Positions 1 to 9,607 of a stretch of 45,956 nt of DNA are shown here, piece by piece. A model generated the notes under the pieces. It was given only the letters and a program-made list of their open reading frames with translations. It ran no database searches and was not told the origin of the DNA. Within the stretch, counting starts at the first letter, position 1; each line of letters begins with the position of its first letter. Source of the stretch: Synergistaceae bacterium (GTDB taxonomy: Bacteria > Synergistota > Synergistia > Synergistales > Synergistaceae); assembly GCA_031288335.1 (NCBI GenBank), contig JAITRO010000242.1:1-45956 (forward strand). Reading direction: 5' to 3'. The position numbers and the translations under genes are program-made.

Positions 1-374
1 CTGACCCCCAGTTTAACGCCGCCATAATAACGGGTCACGACTGCGGCGACGTTGAACAGGGAAAATCTTTTTAACGCGCCGAGAATGGGACGCCCCGCCG
101 TTCCCGAGGGTTCTCCGGCATCCGTGGCGTATTCCGTTCCGGAAGGGCCGAAGAATCTGTAAGCCCAGCAATAATGAGTTGCCTTAGGGTACTTCGACGC
201 GATATCTTTCAGGAAATGCTCCGCTTCGGCGCGAGTCGACGCGGGTTGAACGCAGGCGATAAATCTGGAGTGCTTGATTGTCCTCTCGAAACAAATCAAT
301 TCGCGAACCGAAAAATATTGATCTTTTCCCAGAGTGTCTTTGAATGTATTGGATGTGTTGTGTGTGGATTTCAT
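1..374 (-). CDS. YigZ/IMPACT (UPF0029) family protein, C-terminal part outside window
   Basis: Not in the ORF track because it runs off the left edge. I translated it from the ATG at 374 on the minus strand. Residues about 33-124 match the IMPACT N-terminal domain: an IKHSRFIACV start, HYCWAYRFFG, TDAGEPSGTAGRPIL and VVTRYYGGVKLG, the last three being the family's most conserved blocks. The role of bacterial YigZ is poorly known; eukaryotic IMPACT controls the kinase GCN2, and YigZ has been suggested to bind nucleic acid or ribosomes. It begins 25 bp after the stop of the HIT gene on the same strand, so the two are probably co-transcribed. No good Shine-Dalgarno is seen before the ATG. The C-terminal domain and stop codon are missing. 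Confidence 0.88.
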   Translation of the reverse strand, partial: MKSTHNTSNTFKDTLGKDQYFSVRELICFERTIKHSRFIACVQPASTRAEAEHFLKDIASKYPKATHYCWAYRFFGPSGTEYATDAGEPSGTAGRPILGALKRFSLFNVAAVVTRYYGGVKLGV

Positions 375-399
375 GCAGGGACGAGTATTTTCGAAGAAA

Positions 400-903
400 T
401 CAGACATCCCAAGCTCTCAAAATTTTTTCGCGGCTGATCGACAGGGATTCCGGCAATACCTTTGTCTCGGCGGTTACCGACATGAAATTTGTATCGCCCT
501 TCCAACGCGGCACAATGTGAAGATGAAGGTGAGCGTCGATGCCGGCTCCCGCGACGCGTCCGATGTTCATGCCCAAATTGAAACCGTTCGCGTTGTAAGT
601 TTGCTCCAGGATAGGAACGCATTTTTTGGCGTAAAAAAACAATTCGTTGCTTTCCTCGTCCGAGAGCGACTGGAATATCGAGGTATGACGATAAGGGACG
701 ATCATCAAATGTCCGCTCGCGTAAGGGAAACGGTTCAGAATTACGAAAGAAAGACGTCCTCTGTGAATAATCAAATTTTCCTCGTCATTGTTCTCTTTCG
801 GATACGCGCAGAAAATACAAAACCCGCTCGACTCGTTTTTTTGTCTGGTATCTTCGTAAGAGTCGATATAATTCATACGCCAGGGGGCCCGTAAGACATC
901 CAA
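400..903 (-). CDS. HIT family protein, AP4A phosphorylase/hydrolase-like
   Basis: A 167-residue histidine-triad nucleotide-binding protein. The HLHLHIVPRW stretch at residues 125-134 is the catalytic H-phi-H-phi-H triad. The N-terminal RAPWRMNYI (cf. LWAPWRxxYI) and a CxxC pair (C29, C32) are typical of the AP4A-phosphorylase-like HIT branch, so a role in removing diadenosine polyphosphates or related nucleotides is likely (family inference). The start is a TTG at 903: the SD-like GGGAGGGTGA sits about 7 nt upstream, and this start is needed to include the conserved APWR motif. The ATG at 876 is a weaker alternative. It is followed by the YigZ gene at a 25-bp spacing. Confidence 0.9.
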   Translation of the reverse strand: MDVLRAPWRMNYIDSYEDTRQKNESSGFCIFCAYPKENNDEENLIIHRGRLSFVILNRFPYASGHLMIVPYRHTSIFQSLSDEESNELFFYAKKCVPILEQTYNANGFNLGMNIGRVAGAGIDAHLHLHIVPRWKGDTNFMSVTAETKVLPESLSISREKILRAWDV

Positions 904-1192
904 AAATAATCACCCTCCCGTTCGCGGGAAAATACCAGTTTTTCGGCCGCCTGGAGCGCCGCGGGATTTTACCCCATGCCGACAAAGTTATTTTAGCACA
1001 AGGAGGGCCGCTCATGGAGAGCAAAAAGCAAAACCTTATCAGCCGTTAGCTTCAGCGGCGTATCGTGGGCATCAGCGCGGACGTACTGGCAGAAGGCGGT
1101 CATAGGCACTATAATATTTCCCGTAGTCATCCCGCGATATGTCGCGGAAGAAAAAAATCCTGATCTTTAGCGAGAGCGAGCGCGATGATATA
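904..1192. other. Intergenic region between HIT gene and tagatose-bisphosphate aldolase
   Basis: About 290 bp between divergent genes. A strong SD-like AAGGAGGG at about 1000 precedes an ATG at 1014 that opens only 11 codons before a stop, so it is not called a gene. A TATAATATT stretch at about 1110-1118 is a candidate -10 for the downstream aldolase operon, without a convincing -35. The HIT promoter must also lie here. Confidence 0.4.
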
Positions 1193-2038
1193 ATGTATGT
1201 AACATCGGAAAAATTGCTTCTCGATGCTGCCGCGGGCGGTTACGCGGTCGGCGCTTTCAACGCTGAAAACGCGGAAATGGTATGGGCGATAATAACCGCC
1301 GCCGAGGAAATGCGTTCGCCTGTTATTATACAGACAACGCCAAGCACGCTCAAATATCTGCCCGAAAGCTATTTCGCGGGCATGGTGAGAAACGCGGGCC
1401 AAGCCGCATCGGTTCCCGTGGCGCTGCACCTCGATCACGGCTCGTCGTTCGAACTGGCGAAGAGTTGCGTCGAAACAGGGTATTCGTCGGTGATGATAGA
1501 CGGCTCGAAGTTGTCTTACGAGGAAAACGCAGCGCTCACGAAACGCGTGTGCGATTTTGCGCGCGAACACGGCATTCCAGTCGAGGGCGAGATAGGGGTC
1601 ATCGGCGGCAAGGAGGAGACGACGCAGGCGAATTCCGGCATCTACACCGATCCCGTACAGGCCGCAGCGTTCGCTTACATCACCGGGGTCTCGTCGCTCG
1701 CGATCTCGATAGGAACCGCGCACGGTTTCTATAAGACACCCCCTGTGCTCGACCTGAACCGCATCTCCGAGACGAAAAACCACACCAACGTTCCCCTTGT
1801 CATGCACGGAGGCTCCGGCCTGTCCGACGAAACGCTCGGCAGGGCGGCGCGGCTTGGGATGTCGAAAATCAACTTCGCCACGGAACTGCGCGACGTTTAC
1901 ACCAAGGCAATGAGGGAATATATCGCTTCCGATCCAGGCGTATTCGACCCCAAAAAATACGGCTCACATGCCAGGACGGCTGTGAAGGAACTTGTGAAAC
2001 ACAAGATGAGAGTTTGCATGTCGGAAGGGAGAATTTGA
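1193..2038 (+). CDS. Class II tagatose/fructose-bisphosphate aldolase, catalytic subunit (KbaY/GatY type)
   Basis: Zinc-dependent class II aldolase that cleaves tagatose 1,6-bisphosphate (or fructose 1,6-bisphosphate) to glyceraldehyde 3-phosphate and dihydroxyacetone phosphate. With the start at 1193 it has 281 residues, the usual GatY/KbaY length. The LHLDHGS motif (D81, H82), GTAHG (H177) and VMHGGSG (H205) carry the expected zinc ligands and the phosphate-binding loop. The ORF track starts at 1139, but those 18 extra residues (MSRKKKILIF...) are not family-like; MYVTSEKLLLDAAAGGYAV aligns with the family start. The next gene, a KbaZ/GatZ-type subunit, begins 1 bp after this stop, which points to a tagatose-type enzyme rather than a glycolytic FBP aldolase. 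Confidence 0.9.
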   Translation: MYVTSEKLLLDAAAGGYAVGAFNAENAEMVWAIITAAEEMRSPVIIQTTPSTLKYLPESYFAGMVRNAGQAASVPVALHLDHGSSFELAKSCVETGYSSVMIDGSKLSYEENAALTKRVCDFAREHGIPVEGEIGVIGGKEETTQANSGIYTDPVQAAAFAYITGVSSLAISIGTAHGFYKTPPVLDLNRISETKNHTNVPLVMHGGSGLSDETLGRAARLGMSKINFATELRDVYTKAMREYIASDPGVFDPKKYGSHARTAVKELVKHKMRVCMSEGRI

Positions 2039-2039
2039 C

Positions 2040-3356
2040 ATGAATACGCGCGATTTCTTCGCGGATATGCTGCGGCGCAGGAGTGAAGGCCGGACCGACG
2101 GGATTTATTCCGTCTGCAGCGCGAACCCCATAGTGCTCGAGGCCGCCATGGATCACGCCAGGGATGAAGGCAGCCCTCTGCTGATAGAGGCGACCTCGAA
2201 CCAGGTCAACCAATACGGCGGTTACACCGGCATGAAACCGGCCGATTTCGTGGCGTTCATCCACCACATAGCCGAACATGCCTGTTTCGACCGGGCAAAA
2301 CTGATATTGGGCGGCGATCACCTGGGCCCCCTCGTCTGGAAATCCATGCCGGAGGCCGAAGCCATGCCGCGTGCCGAGGAACAGGTCGCGGCGTTCGTGG
2401 AGGCCGGATTCACCAAGATACATCTCGACACGAGCATGCGCCTCGGCGACGACAGAGGGCAGGGACTCTCCGATACCGTGATAGCCTCGCGCGGAGCGAG
2501 ATTGTGCGCGGCGGCTGAGAAAGCCTTCGCCGCGGTATCGGCCATGACGCCCAATGTCTCGCCGCCGGTATACGTGATAGGGAGCGAAGTCCCTGCACCG
2601 GGCGGCGCGGCAGGCGAGAGCGGGGGCGATACGCTCAAACCGACGTCCCCCGAGGCGTTTCTGGCCTCCTGCGGCGCGTTCGTAAAAGCTTTCGAGAAAG
2701 CTGGACTGGCTGAGGCGTGCTCGCGCATTGTGGCGTTCGTGGTGCAGCCGGGCGTGGAGTTCAACGGCGACACGATCTTCGACTACGACCGGAAAGCCGC
2801 GTCGGCGTTGTGCGCGTCGCCGGCCAAAGTCGGACGTCCGTTGATGTTCGAGGGCCACTCGACCGATTACCAACTGCCGGAATCGCTCGAACAAATGGTT
2901 GAGGACGGAATCGGCATACTGAAAGTCGGCCCCGGACTGACGTTCGCCCTGCGTGAGGGATTTTTCGCGCTGGAGCATATCGAACGCGAACTATTGAGCA
3001 ACAGCGGCGTCGAATTGAGCGCCTTCGCGGATACGCTTGAAAACGTCATGAAACGCGACGATTCAAATTGGAAGAATCACTATCACGGGAATGCTGAAAG
3101 CCTGAGACGGCAACGCCGTTACAGCTTTTTCGACCGTGCGAGGTACTACCTGCCGACGCCCGAAATCGAGCACAGCGCCGCGACGCTCGTCCGCAACCTG
3201 GAAAAAACAGGCATCAGCCTGCCGTTGCTGAGCCAATATCTACCGCGTTCCTACGACAAGGTGCGGCGCGGACTGCTCGGCGCGCTGCCGAAAGCGCTGC
3301 TCAAAGACTGCGTCAGGAACGCGCTGGCGGATTACTCGGCGGCCTGTAAGTATTGA
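2040..3356 (+). CDS. D-tagatose-bisphosphate aldolase, non-catalytic subunit (GatZ/KbaZ type)
   Basis: A 438-residue protein of the GatZ/KbaZ family, which stabilises and activates the class II catalytic subunit. Diagnostic blocks are SVCSANPIVLEAAMDHA, LIEATSNQVNQYGGYTGM, LGGDHLGPL and the C-terminal LPRSYDKVRRGLL. The gene is translationally coupled to the upstream aldolase (stop and start almost touch, 2038/2040), so the two surely work as a complex. No PTS or tagatose-6-phosphate kinase gene is adjacent, so the substrate source (galactitol, N-acetylgalactosamine or another hexose) cannot be told from the window. It converges on the DUF2284 gene, with a strong hairpin between them. Confidence 0.93.
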   Translation: MNTRDFFADMLRRRSEGRTDGIYSVCSANPIVLEAAMDHARDEGSPLLIEATSNQVNQYGGYTGMKPADFVAFIHHIAEHACFDRAKLILGGDHLGPLVWKSMPEAEAMPRAEEQVAAFVEAGFTKIHLDTSMRLGDDRGQGLSDTVIASRGARLCAAAEKAFAAVSAMTPNVSPPVYVIGSEVPAPGGAAGESGGDTLKPTSPEAFLASCGAFVKAFEKAGLAEACSRIVAFVVQPGVEFNGDTIFDYDRKAASALCASPAKVGRPLMFEGHSTDYQLPESLEQMVEDGIGILKVGPGLTFALREGFFALEHIERELLSNSGVELSAFADTLENVMKRDDSNWKNHYHGNAESLRRQRRYSFFDRARYYLPTPEIEHSAATLVRNLEKTGISLPLLSQYLPRSYDKVRRGLLGALPKALLKDCVRNALADYSAACKY

Positions 3357-3359
3357 TAT

Positions 3360-3399
3360 ATGACATGCTCCCGCGGCTAAAGCCGTTGGAGCATGTCAT
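3360..3399. terminator. Long perfect hairpin between convergent genes
   Basis: ATGACATGCTCC (3360-3371) is perfectly mirrored by GGAGCATGTCAT (3388-3399), and the loop contains a second CGGC/GCCG stem. It lies in the 67-bp gap between the stops of kbaZ (+) and the DUF2284 gene (-). This position suits a bidirectional terminator or RNA-stabilising hairpin, though there is no U-tract on either side. Confidence 0.55.
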
Positions 3400-3423
3400 G
3401 GAATTAATCTCCCTGAAATTCGC

Positions 3424-3954
3424 TCACTGCAGCAGATAACAGCCGGTGTAGGTGATCGTCCTGGGGCCGTAGTAATACCCGAGGCCGTTTTTCTCGCACA
3501 CATCGCTCACCACCAACCCGAAGGCCTCCATCGACGAGACCGATCGTTCGGGGGCAACGCACGGGGCGTCGGGATAGGCGCATTTGGCGCATTCGGTGCA
3601 CGCGCCATTGCCGAGCGCGAGCATACCGGGATACTCGCCCGTCAGTTCGTCCCTGAACGAGATGAAAAGCTCCTTCTGGCGCCGCCCCGCCGCTGCCATG
3701 GATTCGTAATCGAAATCATCTTCCAGCTCTCCAGTGGTCTGTACTATCAGGCCCGTCCTATAGGCGCTCATGGCCTGTGCGTTTTCCTCGATCGAGCCGC
3801 ATGCCGGCGGGCATCTCCAGTTTTTTCCGTATCGATTGCATCTGTCCGCGCCGCACATATCGCGCACCTCGCTCCGAGCCCTGAGCGTCGACGCGTCAAG
3901 CAGAGCGGCGTGCGAAAAACCGTAATTGACAGCTTTTATCACCAGGTTGTCCAT
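3424..3954 (-). CDS. DUF2284 family metal-binding protein
   Basis: A 176-residue cysteine-rich protein. The N-terminal cluster DMCGADRCNRYGKNWRCPPAC and the central GACTECAKCAYPDAPC, eleven cysteines in all with C-terminal C174, mark the DUF2284 family of predicted iron-sulfur or metal-binding proteins common in anaerobes. Exact activity is unknown. The start at 3954 is supported by AGGAGAG a few bases upstream. It is transcribed in the same direction as the hybrid kinase that ends at 4020, but with its own 65-bp upstream gap. Confidence 0.85.
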   Translation of the reverse strand: MDNLVIKAVNYGFSHAALLDASTLRARSEVRDMCGADRCNRYGKNWRCPPACGSIEENAQAMSAYRTGLIVQTTGELEDDFDYESMAAAGRRQKELFISFRDELTGEYPGMLALGNGACTECAKCAYPDAPCVAPERSVSSMEAFGLVVSDVCEKNGLGYYYGPRTITYTGCYLLQ

Positions 3955-4019
3955 CTCAGCTCTCCTTCTGTTCGAATGAATTTTTCCACGGAATATATTT
4001 TCATAGTTTAATTATATTA

Positions 4020-6581
4020 TCAATCTTGTTTAATATCCGTCAACACATTCTCCAACCTCTCTGAAATCGCGTCGTAGCCGAAGTTGACCAGCTGTTCCTT
4101 CATCCACGATATCAGCTCGCCTTCCGCCTCATAGCTGTATTGATCGAGTTCGTTCATGACGCTCTGCATCGTGTCGATGTCGTAATCGCGGCTCGCCTCA
4201 AGCATTTTTTCGAACAATGAGCGATCGGGCGCCGGAAGCGTGTTTTTGGCGCTGTCCGCATCCGCTCCTATCTCGTCCGCGCTCTTCAGCAGGCCTTCGA
4301 GCTGTATGATCAACGTCTCGACATTGCCGATGAACGTCTCGCTGCCGGCCATCACACGGGCGAAATCGCCGCTTTTGGCCGATATTTCGAGCGCCTCGGC
4401 CATCCGTCCAACCTCGTCAGCGCTGATTCCGTAGCAGCTTCCCTTGGCTCCGTGCACAGTGACGGCATACTCCGACAGCGTGGCCTCCGTCACGTTTCTC
4501 AATGTATCCAGCAATTTCGGCATGTTTTGTGTGAACGACCTGATGACGCCGATGTAGACCGACGCTGCATCGTTGAACCGCCTCATTCCGGCGAATATAT
4601 CAATGCCGCTTATGCGGGTTTTTTCGAGCAGGTTCTTTAGGATTGTCTCGTAGTTGTTTTGGGCATCGGGATCATGCACGCTTTCCTCCGCCGCTCGTAT
4701 CGTCTCGGGGCTCTGTTTGTCCCTCACGAACCGGCGGAGAGCAGCGTCCAGCTTCACAACGTCGATGGGCTTTGTCAGGAACGCCTGAAAGCCGTTTTCC
4801 AGAAACATTTTGTCGTTGCCGACTATCGCGTTTGCTGTCAGCGCGATTATCGGGATCGTCTTAGCGTACTCACTGTTAATATCATTGCGGATTACTCTGA
4901 CCGTCTCGATACCATCCAGCCCGGGCATCATGTGATCCATGAAAATCGCGTCATAGTGAATTTCCTCCTTGCGAATCAGGTTGATGGCGTCCATGCCGCT
5001 GGTAACGCAGTGAATCAGCAACCCCTCGTAGGACATCAACATGCCCCTTGCCACGTCGAGGTTCATGCTCACGTCGTCCACGACCAATACCTTGCCGTAC
5101 GGCATCGGGACGTAATCGACGTTTTTTATCTTTCGGCTCGCCCTCTCCAGGAAACGGAAACCCTTGAGGTTGTCTGCGGACTCCCTCCCTATAGGACGGG
5201 GATCAATTATGCCCTGTCTGATGCGCACGGAAAATTTGCTGCCATGCCCGTATTCGCTCTCAACATTTATGGAACCGCCCATCATCGTGACCAGACGCTT
5301 GCAGATGGCGAGCCCGAGGCCGGTGCCCTCTATTGTGCGGTGGGTCAGCATGTCGACCTGTTGATAGTCGGAGAACAGCTTCCGGATATTTTCCTCCGAA
5401 ATACCTATTCCCGAATCCTTGACATAACAATCGAGCCAGACTTCATCGTCCTCCCTGACGCACGAAAAGCCGAGTTCCACCATCCCCTGCGGCGTGTATT
5501 TTATGGCGTTGGAAAGCAGGTTGCTCAATATCTGCTTGATGCGAAGCTCGTCGCCGAAAAGCATGTTCGGCAGGTTCTCGTCGATCTCCAGTTTGAACGT
5601 AAGCGGCTTGGAGCCTATGCGCACGACGTTCATGCCGACGATATCGCTTATGACGCTTGCCGTTTCGTACTCTATGGGGATCAGTTCGAAGCGGCCGGAT
5701 TCTATTTTGGATATATCCAGAATGTCGTTGATTATGTTGAGAAGCGTGACGCCGGAACCGTATATTTTTTCGAGGTTGAGAAGCGTGTCCTGTGGCAGCT
5801 GTTTTCGCAGCTCCAGTTCGGCAAGGCCGTTGATGACGTTGAGAGGCGTGCGGATCTCGTGGCTCATGCTGGCCAGAAACTCGCTTTTCGCTCTGTTGGC
5901 TGCCTCCGCGGCCTTGGCGCGCACTGCTATTGCTTTCGATACGATGAGGCTCAAAATTATCCCTAAGAAGATGACCACGGCGGACATGACCGTCATCTTG
6001 ATCCCAGCGCGCACCGCGTACGAGTACACCATCGATATTTCACTGTCTCCGCTTTCGATCAGGGACTCTGTAAGATCGGCCAGACCGGTAATGTACTCAT
6101 TCTCCAACAAGGCGATATCCCCGCTCTTTGTAAGACGCGGCATGATCATAAACCGGAGAACTCCCCTCATCGCCGCGTCAATCGCCTCGTCCTGCAGCTT
6201 TCTGTAGATCGGCCCTATCTTCAGGAGACGCAAATGAATCTCCCTCGCCTTCGGCGAGAGATAGTTCTCATCAACCGTTTTCACCATCTTGGCTATCTCG
6301 TCCCTGTTGCTCAAGATGAGGAAGTGATATCTCTTTAATTCCGAGTCGACTTTGATGTCCATCATACTTATGACTATTCTTCTGTTCTCGACGGCGAGGC
6401 TTCGTGCCTTGAGCATGTTGATGGTGGTCTTGATGTAATGTTCGTATGCGCTCTCGACGTTATCGGCTATCGTCATACTCGTGAAATAATCGGTATAGCC
6501 GACTAGCAGCATAAGTCCGGCCAATATTGAGACGAGGACAGGAATTTTACCTATTTTTTTTATACTTTCGAGCCATTTCAC
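4020..6581 (-). CDS. Hybrid sensor histidine kinase (HisKA-HATPase-REC-HPt)
   Basis: An 853-residue membrane phosphorelay kinase. TM1 is about 12-30 and TM2 about 194-216, enclosing a mostly helical periplasmic region resembling a four-helix-bundle sensor. HisKA carries SHEIRTPLN with H241; HATPase has NLLSNAIKYT (N box), DSGIGI and GTGLGLAI. The receiver starts at about 497 (VLVVDD) with phospho-acceptor D549 in FMDHMMPG and K604. An HPt-like domain follows with H710 in VHGAKGSCYG. No separate output protein is adjacent. The start is a GTG at 6581 with GGGGAT upstream. It lies downstream of the chemoreceptor gene on the same strand; the signal is unknown. Confidence 0.93.
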   Translation of the reverse strand: MKWLESIKKIGKIPVLVSILAGLMLLVGYTDYFTSMTIADNVESAYEHYIKTTINMLKARSLAVENRRIVISMMDIKVDSELKRYHFLILSNRDEIAKMVKTVDENYLSPKAREIHLRLLKIGPIYRKLQDEAIDAAMRGVLRFMIMPRLTKSGDIALLENEYITGLADLTESLIESGDSEISMVYSYAVRAGIKMTVMSAVVIFLGIILSLIVSKAIAVRAKAAEAANRAKSEFLASMSHEIRTPLNVINGLAELELRKQLPQDTLLNLEKIYGSGVTLLNIINDILDISKIESGRFELIPIEYETASVISDIVGMNVVRIGSKPLTFKLEIDENLPNMLFGDELRIKQILSNLLSNAIKYTPQGMVELGFSCVREDDEVWLDCYVKDSGIGISEENIRKLFSDYQQVDMLTHRTIEGTGLGLAICKRLVTMMGGSINVESEYGHGSKFSVRIRQGIIDPRPIGRESADNLKGFRFLERASRKIKNVDYVPMPYGKVLVVDDVSMNLDVARGMLMSYEGLLIHCVTSGMDAINLIRKEEIHYDAIFMDHMMPGLDGIETVRVIRNDINSEYAKTIPIIALTANAIVGNDKMFLENGFQAFLTKPIDVVKLDAALRRFVRDKQSPETIRAAEESVHDPDAQNNYETILKNLLEKTRISGIDIFAGMRRFNDAASVYIGVIRSFTQNMPKLLDTLRNVTEATLSEYAVTVHGAKGSCYGISADEVGRMAEALEISAKSGDFARVMAGSETFIGNVETLIIQLEGLLKSADEIGADADSAKNTLPAPDRSLFEKMLEASRDYDIDTMQSVMNELDQYSYEAEGELISWMKEQLVNFGYDAISERLENVLTDIKQD

Positions 6582-6729
6582 GCAGATATCCCCATTTATA
6601 AATAAAGTGCATAACTATTCATTCCGTATATGTTTTATCGGCTTTAAACCGCTTAAACTTTACCTGCCCTACGCCTTTTCCCACCGCCCACCCGAAAGAC
6701 GATTAATAAAAGTTCTTAATTTTTACTTC

Positions 6730-8511
6730 TTACTTCTTCTTAATTTCTTTTCTTGCGGGCAGCGCCTTCAGCACTTTTTTCTTCGGATGCGCCGTTTCGT
6801 CGCCTGTATGGAAGAAAGCGAGTTCCTTCTGCAGCATTCCGGCGAGGTTCGCCAATCCCTCCGAACGCTCCGCGACCCTCTCGGACGCGGACGCCACATC
6901 CTGAGAGCTGCTTTTGATGTTTCCGCCGGCGTTCGAAGAGTCGTTTATCTTCGTCGACATACTCTGAACAGCCTCGGCGATCTCCTCGCTCGAAGCCGCC
7001 TGTTCCTCCGAGACGGCCGCCAAATCCTGCGTGGAGGCCGCTATTTCGTGCAGGTTGATTATCATGTTCGATATGGCCTCCTCGGTCTGTATCGACAGAT
7101 CCCTCGCCTTGCCGGCGTCCCGCGCGTTCTCCACGGCGTAGCCCACTATCACGCTGAGTTCGCCGGATATCCGCGAGGCAATGTCGGCGATGCTCTTTGC
7201 CGCAAGATTGCTCTCTTCAGCGAGTTTGCGGACTTCTTCCGCGACAACCGCAAATCCTCTGCCCGCGTCTCCCGCGCGCGCAGCCTCTATGGCGGCGTTC
7301 AGCGCAAGCAGGTTCGTCTGTCCGGCTATGCCGCCTATCTGAATGACAAAGTTCTGTATCTGCTTGGCCCTGCCGCCCAATTCCGTAAGCGCCCCATTGG
7401 CCGCCGTCGCGCTCGCCGCGACCCTTGTGGTGTCCTGCACCACGCTGCGTACCGCGCTGCCTCCGACCTCGCCGGCGCTTATCGCCGTTTCCACCTTGCG
7501 GGCTATGTCCGTTCCCTTATCGGCAGTGGTCTGCGCTCCAGCTGCCACTTCCTCCACGGACGAGTTGACCTCTTCGCCGATGGCTGACAAATTGCGCAGG
7601 TTTGTGCTCATCTCGTCGATGTTCGCGCGGAATTCCTCGACAGAAGCGTTAGCCTCCTCGGCCATGGCCGAGAAGTCCTGCGCCGACTCCGATATCTCGC
7701 CGCCGGCTTCCTTCACCTTGTTCACCACATCGCGCAGGTTCGCGGCCATTTCGAGGATAGCCCGTCCCATGCGCGAGAGAGCGTCATCTCCGCTGATCTC
7801 GTAGTCGATGGTGAGATCGCCCCCGGCGAACTTCTTGATGTTTTCTTCCATTTCAGCAAGGGGCCCCGTGATATTTCCCGCCATCATGACGCCCAATATG
7901 ACCGTTATGAGGATAGCGGCTGCCGCGATTATGAGATTTATAGTGGAGGCGCGTACGGAATACCGAACGTTAGCATCCTGCGTCTCCTGGGCCTCTTGCA
8001 CCAAGCGGGCTGACATGCCGCGCAGAAGCGTGGTGTATGTCTCGGATGCCAATTCAATTTCGGTTAAAAATTTTTCCCACGCCGCGTCCTTGTCCGTAGC
8101 CTGGAGTTCTATCACTTCGTTCTGGAGCCGCCTCAATTTCAGGGCCGCTTCATTTAAATCGGCGAAATTCTTTTTTTTCTCGCTGGTGTGGGCAAGATCG
8201 CTCAGTGTTTGAATTATCTCCACCTGGGAAGCGCGCGCCTCTTCCAAATCCGCCCTGTATCCTCTCACTTTTTCCTGGTCATCTTGGAGGATTATTTTAA
8301 GAACGTCCTTCTGCGTGCGCTGAAGGTTGGCTCTCGCGATGCCGATATCAATGGCTGGAATGGTTTGCTCGTTGAAAGATCTGACGAAATTGTCCGAAAC
8401 TACACTGCTGGTGCGGTAACTGAGTGCTAATACGGCTATTAATATGATCACTGGAACCGCGGCCAGCATACCTAACTTCGCCCCGATACTCATGCTCTTC
8501 AGCCAATTCAT
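6730..8511 (-). CDS. Methyl-accepting chemotaxis protein
   Basis: Chemoreceptor of 593 residues from the ATG at 8511. TM1 lies near the N-terminus ([18 protein letters not shown]), followed by a helical 4HB-type ligand domain, TM2 ([20 protein letters not shown]), a HAMP domain and a long cytoplasmic coiled coil. The signalling tip [18 protein letters not shown] and [16 protein letters not shown] is textbook. The track start at 8628 is upstream; the start at 8511 has AGGAGG a few bases before it and gives the usual short N-terminus before TM1. The tail is Lys-rich, without a CheR/CheB-binding pentapeptide. No che genes are nearby. It probably binds a small ligand and signals to CheA elsewhere. 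Confidence 0.95.
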   Translation of the reverse strand: MNWLKSMSIGAKLGMLAAVPVIILIAVLALSYRTSSVVSDNFVRSFNEQTIPAIDIGIARANLQRTQKDVLKIILQDDQEKVRGYRADLEEARASQVEIIQTLSDLAHTSEKKKNFADLNEAALKLRRLQNEVIELQATDKDAAWEKFLTEIELASETYTTLLRGMSARLVQEAQETQDANVRYSVRASTINLIIAAAAILITVILGVMMAGNITGPLAEMEENIKKFAGGDLTIDYEISGDDALSRMGRAILEMAANLRDVVNKVKEAGGEISESAQDFSAMAEEANASVEEFRANIDEMSTNLRNLSAIGEEVNSSVEEVAAGAQTTADKGTDIARKVETAISAGEVGGSAVRSVVQDTTRVAASATAANGALTELGGRAKQIQNFVIQIGGIAGQTNLLALNAAIEAARAGDAGRGFAVVAEEVRKLAEESNLAAKSIADIASRISGELSVIVGYAVENARDAGKARDLSIQTEEAISNMIINLHEIAASTQDLAAVSEEQAASSEEIAEAVQSMSTKINDSSNAGGNIKSSSQDVASASERVAERSEGLANLAGMLQKELAFFHTGDETAHPKKKVLKALPARKEIKKK

Positions 8512-8627
8512 AACAATAATACCTCCTCTTAATTTATGACTTTTTGTTGAGTAGTAGAGTCTCCTGTTATTATAGCTGAGAACTCTTTTCTCACAAGAAA
8601 TATAATAGTAAGCCTTTATTACGGGCA

Positions 8628-8655
8628 TTGACAGTTATGGAAAGTATGATATGTT
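8628..8655 (+). promoter_or_regulatory. Candidate sigma-70 promoter for the HExxH protein gene
   Basis: TTGACA at 8628-8633 and TATGTT at 8650-8655 are separated by 16 nt, about 45 bp upstream of the ATG at 8702, in the divergent gap with the chemoreceptor. Confidence 0.5.
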
Positions 8656-8701
8656 ATTATCACATCTGCTGACACAACAGGCAGATTGACGGAGGTGACG
8701 T

Positions 8702-9580
8702 ATGACAGCCGGTGTACAGTTGACATCAGGAGCGGGAAGTATTGACGCGGTTAGGGCATCGAGCGGGATGGCGGTTGCCGAAAGGGATATCCTCATGCGC
8801 GAGAAGGCGCTTGCGGCCTCTGTCCCAGGAGCTTCATCGCACACCGCTTACCGGTATGAGATAGGCCCCGACGGCAAACGTTACATAGTCGGCGCGGAAG
8901 TTTCAATGATAGCTCCCGAGGACGAATTGACCTCGACTCCGGGCATAAAAAAGCAAGCGGCCGCCGGCGATGTCGTGGACAACGAAAAATCGCCCAAGTC
9001 CGAATCCTCGAAAAATGCCAAACCCGACGGGGAAATCGCGCGTCTCGAACGGACGGAGCGTGAAGTGATAGCGCATGAGAATGCCCACAAAGCCTCGGCT
9101 GGACGTTTCGGCGGCCCTGTCAGTTACACTTATACGACCGGGCCGGACGGCAAGCGCTATATTACCGGCGGCGAGGTACCGATACACACTCCAGCCACGA
9201 ACGATCCCGAAGAGGCGTTGAGCAACGCGAAACAGGTGATGCGCGCCGCGACAGCCCCCGCTGATCCCTCCGGCCAGGACATCGCGGTCGCCGCCTCTGC
9301 CGCGGCCATGGCGTCGGATGCGCTCGCTAATCTGGCCCGCGAGCGCGAGGATGAGGGCGGAAACTCGGAACACGCGGTAAATTCGGCCCGCGAAATAGCG
9401 CGCGCCTACTCGAAAAACGCATCCCCCAAAGGTTTATGGTCGACGAATGGATTCGAAAAAATCTCCGCCGCGGATGAAAACACTTTGTCGCAAGACAAGG
9501 CGGAGGTAACGCAAGACGAGGCGGAAGCAGCGGAGGAGATATCCCCCGAAAATCTCCCGAAGCTGGACATCGCCGCTTAA
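8702..9580 (+). CDS. SprA-related / CJM1_0395-type putative metalloprotease
   Basis: A 292-residue protein whose centre reads VIAHENAHKA (H125-E-N-A-H129), an HExxH zinc-protease signature, followed by GGPVSYTYTTGPDGKRYITGGEV. These blocks are those of the SprA-related family (putative metalloprotease CJM1_0395 type). There is no signal peptide or membrane segment. The tail is Ala/Glu-rich and probably disordered. The YxYxxGPDGKRYIxGxEV motif occurs twice (residues 50-67 and 142-159), suggesting an internal duplication in which only the second copy follows the HExxH. The start has GGAGG upstream. Substrate and proteolytic activity are unproven. Confidence 0.8.
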   Translation: MTAGVQLTSGAGSIDAVRASSGMAVAERDILMREKALAASVPGASSHTAYRYEIGPDGKRYIVGAEVSMIAPEDELTSTPGIKKQAAAGDVVDNEKSPKSESSKNAKPDGEIARLERTEREVIAHENAHKASAGRFGGPVSYTYTTGPDGKRYITGGEVPIHTPATNDPEEALSNAKQVMRAATAPADPSGQDIAVAASAAAMASDALANLAREREDEGGNSEHAVNSAREIARAYSKNASPKGLWSTNGFEKISAADENTLSQDKAEVTQDEAEAAEEISPENLPKLDIAA

Positions 9581-9607
9581 AAATGATAGAATTTATCGGC
9601 TGAATGA

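Noticed and set aside
1014-1049. ATG with a strong AAGGAGGG upstream opening MESKKQNLISR
   Set aside because: Only 11 codons before a stop, no conservation evidence and no attenuator-like structure after it.
4659-5966. 435-codon + strand ORF
   Set aside because: Antisense to the hybrid kinase, with no recognisable domain.
6607-7587. 326-codon + strand ORF
   Set aside because: Lies antisense to the chemoreceptor gene; no family motif. A shadow ORF of GC-rich coding DNA.
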